In this document: piece after piece, positions 56,248-64,000 of the stretch
Numbering within the stretch: position 1 is the first letter of the stretch
Layout of the letters: each line of letters opens with the position of its first letter
DNA from: Lycorma delicatula
Lineage: Eukaryota; Arthropoda; Insecta; Hemiptera; Fulgoridae
Direction: 5' to 3'
DNA length: 64,000 nucleotides
NCBI RefSeq assembly: GCF_047948215.1
Contig: NC_134460.1
Coordinates: forward strand, 15,807,501-15,871,500
The notes under the pieces: model-generated
Databases searched by the model: none
Seen by the model: the letters and a program-made list of their open reading frames with translations, nothing else
What the model was told of the DNA's origin: nothing
Program-made: the position numbers and the translations under genes

Positions 56248-57880
56248 TTTTTGAAACAAAGAATTCAAAACGGAATTCACTTTTTTAAATTTAGATTCAA
56301 CTGGAAAACTTAGATACAGTTTATAGTACAATAAATACAATACACTACTTATCTTGATCTCAAAAATAATTAAACACAATCAAAATTATGCCAAAAACTA
56401 CTAAACCGCCTAACGTGTATTATAAACACGTTACCACAATTTTATGACAAAAATGACTCGTATTCAAGTTAATTTCGAAGCGTACAGTTAGTGTAGCGAT
56501 CTAAATTTTCAGAGGTCTTTACTTACTATACTAAGCTGTTTTTAATTTTTTAAATTATAAGTTAAATAAAAGTTGATTATTTTTATTTTCATGGACTTTA
56601 TTACATCATTTCTCGCAGGATTAAATTCCTATAAGTTATCGTAATAAAGGTTACTTATTTATTAGTCAATTAACGAAGTTAATGTACTTCAAACCTAAAA
56701 AAAAACGTGATCTTTGTCAACGAATTTTACTGTTTTACGTTTGGTATAATGAGAACTATGTGAGATACAGTTCTAAGACATGTTTTTAATTTATTTTTTA
56801 CGTCAAAAAACATAAGAAACCATCAAGTTTACCCCCCTTAAAAATGTCACCGGCTAACATTTCTTTACTCGGGGAACTGAAATCTGGGCGAAATTTTTCG
56901 CTAACTTGATAAAAAAGAGTTTTCGGACGTTTGCGTGTATGGACTTTATCGTCCATTTCAAGCTTTAGAATCAGTTCCCAAATTATTTCCCTTTCTTCGT
57001 GAATCATTCTGTTTATAGTGAAGACATAAAATACAAATAACGAGTTTCATTATTGTTTTCATTTATTGTTTGTAGTTTTGAATCGGCCAATATTAGTTTT
57101 TGCCAAAATCTATATATACAGTATAGAAATATCATAACAGAAATGTTTTAACCTATTTTTTATAGACGTCTGTATATCCATTAACTGACATTTAGAATAC
57201 AATTTTTTTTTTTAGAGGATTTTTTAAATCTGCTAATTACGGAAGTTTTACGTGCAGTAATTCCAAATTATTCATGATTTCAATTATTTATACTCTAAAT
57301 ATTGGTAAACAGAAGTCAATTAAAAATAAGCTATGTTTACGGTATTTTTTCCACGCTGAATCGGTATAGTACAATCGTAAGTAAATAATTTATTAGGTGC
57401 GTCGTTTCTTTATTTTATTTATAGTTCGATAATTTGAATATTTAATTTACCGATTTTCGACAGCTTGTTGAATATTACTGTGAGTGAAGAAGAAGTAATC
57501 TATCGGAAGAACTTTCAAGGGTGAAATATTTGGAAAAGTTAACGATGCAGGATTTTAGTATAAAGCGTAAGAATGATGACGATGGAGATGCTGATAATGA
57601 ATATTAACCTAATTATACTAGGATTGTGTAAATGAAGTTTTACGTTTAGCGAAGCAGTTCTCTGTTAAAGTTTTTGAGGTGCATCTATCGATGGAATAAA
57701 ACGTAAAATTAAAACTAGCTTGAAACGTCAACGTTGTGTTTAATTATAATAAATTTTTTTTTTTTTCGGCTGCGGGCAATATATGAAGTATCACATCTCC
57801 TAAATATATATATATTTTTAATATATATGTGAGTAAAATGTAATATTATGTAATTATATATGTACGTTAATATATATAAT
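56248..57880. other. AT-rich non-coding stretch
   Basis: No supported gene; short frames (for example 56798-57007) lack recognisable motifs. Confidence 0.45.
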
Positions 57881-58590
57881 AGGGTCGTTAGAAAGGTTCT
57901 CGGCCGAACACAGAGCTGGTGAGAGTACGACCGAACGACTATGATATTGTCAAATAACATCTTTGAAATGATATGCTGCGAAGTTATCTCGTGCGTTTAT
58001 TTATCGTGTAAAACCAACAAATTTTAAAATTTTCTGAAAAATGGATAAAATTTATATTCGATCTCTTATAAAGTACTTTTTTTTAACTCCGACGGATATA
58101 CAAAAAGAGTTATATTCGATTTTAAACGATTAATACTCGTCGTTTTCGACGGTAAAAATAATGGGATGCTTAATTTAAACGTAGTCGTCCGTCCGTTCAA
58201 GATGATGAACCTTCGAGTCCCTGTAAACTGCTACGAACGATGAAATCGTCACAAAAATCCACAATTCTAATTAAATGATCGCCGATTATAAATAGAAGGA
58301 GTTGGCTGATATCGCAAATATCTTGATAGACCGTCTTCGCTACATTTTACACGATTTTTTAGGCGTGAAAAAGTTTTCTGCTTGATAGGTTCCGCGTTTA
58401 TCAACAGTCGATCGAAAACACATTCCGCTGAACACTTCTCAAGGGTGTCTAGACTTATTTAAAAGCACCGCTGTGTTCCTTTGACCTTTTATAACAGCGG
58501 ACGATACATTTACTAACAGTGGATGGAAGCACGTCAAAGTGAAAACGGTTCCCCGAATAATATCGTCGACAGTGTTTTAAAAACGTTAAC
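57881..58590 (+). pseudogene. Dead mariner, 5' part (Mar5)
   Basis: A candidate inverted-repeat start AGGGTCGTTAGAAAGGTTCT (57881) is followed by an ATG at 58041 and MDKIYIRSLIKYFF. Next come LTPTDIQKELYSIL and an SFSTV block (first helix-turn-helix), DDEPSSPCKLLR, ELADIANILIDRLRYILHDF and LGVKKFSA (second helix-turn-helix), and PFITADDTF where mariners have the first catalytic Asp (about 58495). There are many stops and frameshifts. The catalytic end and right terminal repeat are not found. The sequence from about 58590 to 58904 stays open in two frames but is unrecognised. Confidence 0.65.
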
Positions 58591-59850
58591 TCGACGACTA
58601 ACGATACGAACTCAACCTTTTGGACTTTCTCGGATATACAATCGCAGCATGTCTGTTTTTCGCCACTTGTATGCCTATCCGATTAGAGTACTTTCAAAAC
58701 GCTTCCGGTTTGAAAAAACTGTTCGCACCGCTAAATGCTTTTGTCACTCGGAGATTTTTTAAAATAGGCTTGCGTAAAACTTATGACACGACAGTCACCG
58801 ATTTCGTCTGCGAACCGGTTCACGCCTGCGCTTTCTCTTGCGGTACTGAAGTCCGGGCGCATAATAGTTTGGCCCGTGTAAAGTCTAACGCAGCTGTTGT
58901 CTGATAAAGAATATAAAATTACGACTTAATTGTTGTTCCTTCAAGATACGAGTAAAATATTGTAGCGTAAAAACCATATCGAGTGTATAACTCAAGATAG
59001 TTTACAGCTAACTATCCTTTTTTAACTGTTTTGCTTTTATTTTATTTTGATACGGATTGATACGGATTTGATATTTGATGCGGATTGTTTTTTCGGGTAC
59101 TCGGTATTTATTAAATAGTCAGTTATTTATGTTATAAATCCCAGTTTTTCTTCCTGTATAGTTATATTTTAATATCAAATTATTTCTCTATTGACAAATT
59201 ATATTAATATTTTCGATTCCAAAAATAAATTAAAATTTAATAACTATATATTAATATTAGTTACGATCACCGAAATATTAATAAAAAAACTGTTAAAGTA
59301 TTACTTTTAGTCTGTAATAAATTCAATAGTAATTAGGATAACGATGTTTGTAAGAACATGTATAATGAGCAATAAAGAATTGTACATTTGTAGACACGTA
59401 TATAAATAATTGTAAGTGAGAGCAACCTCATTAAATACATTTACGTTTAATTATCTTGTGAATAAAATGTGTTAATTTTGTCTTACTGCTTCATTAAGGA
59501 ACGCAACCTTTTTTTTATGAGCTTAAGGTTCTCCCTCTTTTTAATTTCTACTATTAGCTGTAAATCTTTGGAATGTATCACACTCTAGTAACGAGGGATT
59601 ACTATACCTCAACGAGAAATTAAAATAAAGACTCCGTCGGGTAATATTTTCTCAAAATATATAGATGTTCTCAAAATATACATCATGCATATAAGATGTA
59701 AGTATTATCCGGATTTAAATCGACTTATTCTTTATTCAGGTTTCTTAATTGAAAAATTTAAAAAAAAAATAATTAAATATTAAGATAGCCGTATATAATT
59801 TTAATTAATTTATTCTTTGGGATTGACTGCATTATTATAACTATTATAAC
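58591..59850. other. Non-coding stretch after Mar5
   Basis: The first 300 bp are slightly GC-richer with overlapping open frames that match nothing I know; they may be decayed mariner. The rest is A/T-rich. Confidence 0.4.
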
Positions 59851-61154
59851 AACTAATCGGTTTTTTTTTGTTTTTTTTGTCTTCAGTCATTTGACTGGTT
59901 TGATGCAGCTCTCCAAGATTCCCTATCTAGTGCTAGTCGTTTCATTTCAGTATACCCTCTACATCCTACATCCCCAACAATTTGTTTTACATACTCCAAA
60001 CGTGGCCTGCCTACACAATTTTTCCCTTCTACCTGTCCTTCCAATATTAAAGCGACTATTCCAGGATGCCTTAGTATGTGGCCTATAAGTCTGTCTCTTC
60101 TTTTAACTATATTTTTCCAAACGCTACTTTCTTCATCTATTTGCCGCAATACCTCTTCATTTGTCATTTTATCCACCCATCTGATTTTTAACATTCTCCT
60201 ATAGCACCGCATTTCAAAAGCTTCTAATCTTTTCTTCTCAGATACTCCAATTGTCCAAGTTTCACTTCCATATAAAGCGACACTCCAAACATACACTTTC
60301 AAAAATCTTTTCCTGACATTTAAATTCATTTTTGATGTAAACAAATTATATTTCTTACTGAAGGCTCGTTTAGCTTGTGCTATTCGGCATTTTATATCGC
60401 TCCTGCTTCGTCCATCTTTAGTAATTTTACTTCCCAAATAACAAAATTCTTCTACCTCCATAATCTTTTCTCCTCCTATTTTCACATTCAGCGGTCCATC
60501 TTTGTTATTTCTACTACACATTTCATTACTTTGGTTTTGTTCTTGTTTATTTTCATGCGATAGTTTTTGCGTAGGACTTCATCTATGCCGTTCATTGTTT
60601 CTTCTAAATCCTTTTTACTCTCGGCTAGAATTACTATATCATCGGCAAATCGTAGCATCTTTATCTTTTCACCTTGTACTGTTACTCCGAATCTAAATTG
60701 TTGTTTAACATCATTAACTGCGTTCCATGTAAAGATTAAAAAGTAACGGAGATAGGGAACATCCTTGTCGGACTCCCTTTCTTATTAGGGCTTCTTTCTT
60801 ATGTTCTTCAATTGTTATTGTTGCTGTTTGGTTCCTGTACATGTTAGCAATTGTTCTTCTATCACTGTATTTGAACCCTAATTTTTTTAAAATGCTGAAC
60901 ATTTTATTCCAGTCTACGTTATCGAAAGCCTTTTCTAGGTCTATAAACGCCAAGTATGTCGGTTTGTTTTTCTTTAATCTTCCTTCTACTATTAATCTGA
61001 GGCCTAAAATTGCTTCCCTTGTCCCTATACTTTTCCTGAAACCAAATTGGTTTTCTCCTAACACTTCTTCCACTCTCCTCTCAATTCTTCTGTATAAAAT
61101 TCTAGTTATGATTTTTGATGCATGACTAGTTAAACTAATTGTTAAACTAATCGG
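59851..61154 (-). mobile_element. Family A LINE copy A7, with 10-bp TSD
   Basis: A minus-strand, 5'-truncated LINE (59861-61144) flanked by AACTAATCGG at 59851-59860 and 61145-61154. Its A-tail is the interrupted T-run at 59861-59878. It reaches further into the RT than A1, A4 or A6. Confidence 0.93.
59883..61144 (-). pseudogene. Reverse transcriptase, most of the domain (LINE A7)
   Basis: Starts near ISLTSHASKIITRILYRRIE. It contains NQFGFRKSIGTREAI, motif A AFIDLEKAFDNVDW, motif B VRQGCSLSPLLFN, motif C FADDIVILAES and the full family A tail to the stop at 59883. A 2-bp deletion at about 60720 (GGAACGCAG versus GGAACTAGCAG) and a small indel near 60523 shift the frame, so the protein is split into three parts. 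The APE domain is absent through 5' truncation. Confidence 0.9.
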
Positions 61155-62211
61155 TGTCAAATGTTAATTATTAATTCGGTCAATTGTATATCTTAATGAG
61201 TTTTAAATCTCATACGGTAATAAAATAGAATTAATTTTTTAAAAAAACATTTTAAAACGGGTTTAATAATGACAACAAGAAATTTATTTTTTGTTTATTT
61301 AAATCTTCTTCTGTTAGTTTAATCTCTATTGTAATGGTCTGGCATTTTTATTACGTAATTTCATTCTCATTTCCAAGTCAAACAGCCCTCTCGCTATAAT
61401 ACAGATAATCCAATTGAAAACATATTAAAACAAAAAATTTCCCGTAAAAATGAAAATAGATTTTTCTTTCTTAAAAGAACCTGTTTAGCCGTTCGTTGAA
61501 GTATACCGACTGACAATAACCAATTAATCATCCGACTACACGCCGTACAAATCAAATTAATTATTTAGAATCTGCAACGGTTTTTTTTCTTTTCAAAATT
61601 TTACCGTCTTATTCAAGTGTGAATATTTCGATTCTTTTATTTAATATTGTTAGTCGTTCGACTTATGTTTGAAACCTGTATAAACAATTGTTGTACTTAA
61701 TTATCGTCGGGTTTTATTCTTGAGCTCACACAAAATATTTAGCGAGGCTCAGCTCATCGCAATAAATACTGTCTTTCCTTTCTACTTAAATTAATTTCTT
61801 TTCTACTCTATTAATGCTCTATTTTATTTTTACCTCTTTTAAATTTATATTGAATATGTGAAAGCCGGTTTATATATTAAAAATATTGAATTTTTCTTTG
61901 AAAGACATTCTTAATCGAAATAATTTTTTTCTACCAGTTTTTTCCGAATTTTTCCCCTTAAGATTTTAATAATTACATCATGTTATAAGTATTAATTTTG
62001 TTAACACCCGTTCTAATCTTCATTCTGCATTCTCTAGATCGTTTATTTTAATACTCGGATTATCGCATTTTAAAATTAGAAATATTTAATGTTTCTAATA
62101 TTTGTTATAATTAATTGGTTCTCTTTGTTGTTATTTTTACAGTGAATTTCAAATTTTAATTTTAATGCCACTAAATGGTAATTACCAAAATAACAACGAT
62201 AAACATAATTT
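61155..62211. other. AT-rich non-coding stretch
   Basis: Nothing recognised. Confidence 0.5.
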
Positions 62212-62352
62212 TTGTTTCCTAACGCGCGTTGTATGATTTTAATCTGGTTTTTGATGCTGAAAACGAATATGAACTCGCAATCAATCGCCAACCATTTTTG
62301 AAAAATTTTTAAATTTGAATTAAAATTTTTTTTTTTTCATTTTTCAACGTAT
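62212..62352 (+). repeat. Repeat C, first copy
   Basis: Matches 63096-63236 in direct orientation: CCTAACRYGCG, GATTTTAATCTGRTTTTTGATGCTGAAAACGAATATGAAC, then TTTTTGAAAAAT and CATTTTTCAACGTATWGTTA. Non-coding. Confidence 0.8.
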
Positions 62353-63095
62353 TGTTACCATATCGTTGTTGTAGTTCCGTTTTTCTTTCATTATTATATC
62401 ATACCGATACGGAATTACAAGCGTATTCCATAATCGAGTTATTAGTCTTTAGCGATTCAGTTATACTATAACATATTTAAACAAGGGCATCTGTTAATAT
62501 TCATTCTTAAAAACCGTTAATATTTAAATAGAGATAATAGAATCTATATAAATATTAAAATTAATAAAAATACGAATAAATAGTTACACCTATTACTTTG
62601 CCCGTACTTGGTTATTCTATTAATTAAGTAACCCGCTGCCTGAAAACAGTAATATCAAAATTTGAGCACCTCTATTATTACAGACTGCATTAACTGTACC
62701 TATACGTCTACCCGATGGCGTAATGTTATCTCTCACCGTACATTAAACCTGCGCCTTCTATTATTAACATACGGTACTCTATTTCCCATTCCGGATATAT
62801 CCACGCCGTTACATCCGTGTACTGATTTGTAACGGTATAGCTTGTCCTGTTGTACAGTATTCCTCTTCGGAGTTTGAGATCTATGCAAGATAATCGATTG
62901 CATCTGACCTTTACCCGGATTGCCTTCTCGTAATTTATCATCCATTCTCTATAAACTTTTATACGCATAAAACTAAGAAACATCTTTTTGAACCGGCTTT
63001 GTAATCCTAATATATTTATTATATTTATATTTACTTATTATTTATATTTAATTATTTATTTGTATTACTATTATATTATTTAAACGTAATATTTT
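62353..63095. other. Spacer between the two repeat C copies
   Basis: Non-coding. An 85-codon minus-strand frame at 62726-62983 shows no known motif and is probably chance. Confidence 0.45.
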
Positions 63096-63236
63096 GTTTC
63101 CTAACATGCGATACGTGATTTTAATCTGATTTTTGATGCTGAAAACGAATATGAACCCAGAATCTTATCACCCACCGTTTTTGAAAAATGTTTTAATTTT
63201 AATTAAAGGATTTTGTCCATTTTTCAACGTATAGTT
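63096..63236 (+). repeat. Repeat C, second copy
   Basis: Direct repeat of 62212-62352, about 0.88 kb downstream. It lies 280 bp before the broken gene at the window end. Confidence 0.8.
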
Positions 63237-63515
63237 AGCATTTCAAGCTCCTGTATTGTATTCTGTTGGCTCATATTTTATTGTTTAACTTTGTTAACAT
63301 AATTTATAAGCTAAAAGAAACAATACTAGACAAAGAATTAAATCATATCATATCTAATACTGAAGAGGGAGCCTTCATCGACAAGATTAATCATATCTGT
63401 CCAGGTCAAAACATGTACCTGAAAACACAGCTGTGTTTTTTGTATTAAACACTGGATTTGGGAATGAATTAATTTTGTTCAGTTTGTTAACAGTGCAGTG
63501 TCATAATGCTTGGAA

Positions 63516-63995
63516 ATTCTGTAAATGATGCGGATGCCTTTTTTTATGTATGTGGTGAGTTTACCGTAAAATCAAATAGAAAAAAATATTACACCTTTAA
63601 TTAAAAAAGCATATCGTTTGTACTTTCAGTGTAAAATTGGTGATCAGGATAAGACGTGGGCTCCTCATATAGTATGCACTAATTTTTCTGTATATTTAAG
63701 AGGATGGCTGAAACGTACAAGGAAGGTTTTGCCGTTTGGTGTACCTGTGGTTTGGCGTGAACCAAAGGATAGTGTAACCGATTGTTAATTTTGTTTAAGA
63801 AATGCGTCTGGAATTTCTAAAAAATCTAAATATACCGTAAAATATCCTTCATTGCAATCTGCAATCAGGTCTGTACCTCACAGTGAAATTATTCCATTTC
63901 CTGAGCCACCTGTAAATGTATGTTTCGAAAGCAGCGATGAAGAATCAGGCAGTGCTGAGGACGACAACAATGATTTTGATTTTATCTTCCAATAA
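63516..63995 (+). pseudogene. Broken copy of a multi-copy arthropod protein family
   Basis: Across two frames one reads NDADAFFYVCGEFTVKSNRK, then (after a frameshift near 63585) KKAYRLYFQCKIGDQDKTWA, PHIVCTNFSVYLRGWLKRTR, FGVPVVWREPKD, TDC followed by a stop, then YPSLQSAIRSVPHSEIIPFP and an acidic tail ending at TAA 63995. I recognise this layout from uncharacterised, often multi-copy arthropod proteins with a GDQDK.WAPH..C and VWREPK..TDC.FC core. Paired Cys residues suggest metal binding. The real function is unknown to me. The stop in TDC* and the frameshift mark a pseudogene; the family usually continues beyond this tail. Confidence 0.55.
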
Positions 63996-64000
63996 GCTAC

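Noticed and set aside
56798..57007. 69-codon minus-strand frame with a plausible charged sequence
   Set aside because: No recognisable domain, no splice context; could be chance.

Overview
This window looks like AT-rich, gene-poor nuclear DNA of an insect, most likely a hemipteran. The hemipteran part is inference from overall repeat style; no host gene was found to test it. No ribosomal RNA gene, CRISPR array, operon or complete host gene is visible. Nearly all recognisable coding sequence belongs to transposable elements: APE-type LINEs of at least five kinds, mariner/Tc1-like elements of five different lineages, two ZBED-type hAT elements, tRNA-derived SINEs and unclassified short repeats. 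Between them lies non-coding, A/T-rich DNA with microsatellites.

Layout. 0.27-1.25 kb: 5'-truncated LINE (called family A here) with a 10-bp target-site duplication (TSD). 1.3-8.2 kb: mostly non-coding, with one GC-richer island at 5.8-6.3 kb. 8.2-11.6 kb: a decayed mariner split by an R1-type LINE, with an internally deleted family A LINE next to its end. 12.06-14.46 kb: repeat B followed by an R1-clade LINE with a 14-bp TSD. 15.67-17.80 kb: decayed but long family A copy. 19.77-25.94 kb: a family A LINE interrupted by an apparently intact Jockey-type LINE (two open ORFs, 15-bp TSD). 26.5-28.24 kb: second copy of repeat B and a second R1-clade LINE fragment. 28.85-30.18 kb: mariner with both inverted ends. 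30.45-33.93 kb: I/Nimb-like LINE with RNase H. 34-39 kb: SINEs and two family A copies. 39.6-40.7 kb: decayed RNase H LINE. 42.5-45.5 kb: SINE, a mariner-type element with 109-bp terminal inverted repeats, and a LINE with a (TAA)n tail. 45.6-47.2 kb: dead hAT. 48.34-52.60 kb: composite hAT with an open 643-codon transposase and perfect 8-bp TSDs. 54-58.6 kb: SINE piece and two dead mariners. 59.86-61.14 kb: family A LINE. 62.2-64 kb: a repeat pair and a broken copy of a multi-copy arthropod protein family.

History. Nesting orders several events: the Jockey element entered an existing family A copy, and the R1-type LINE entered an existing mariner. The two best candidates for recently mobile elements are the Jockey LINE (ORF1 and ORF2 open, overlapping by 8 nt) and the composite hAT. 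The composite appears to have moved as one 4.26-kb unit, using a distant solo left end and carrying about 1.4 kb of passenger DNA. Short perfect palindromes recur in and beside the repeats, which suggests frequent template switching. I see no host pathway and no clearly new multi-gene system. The most unusual structure is the composite hAT.
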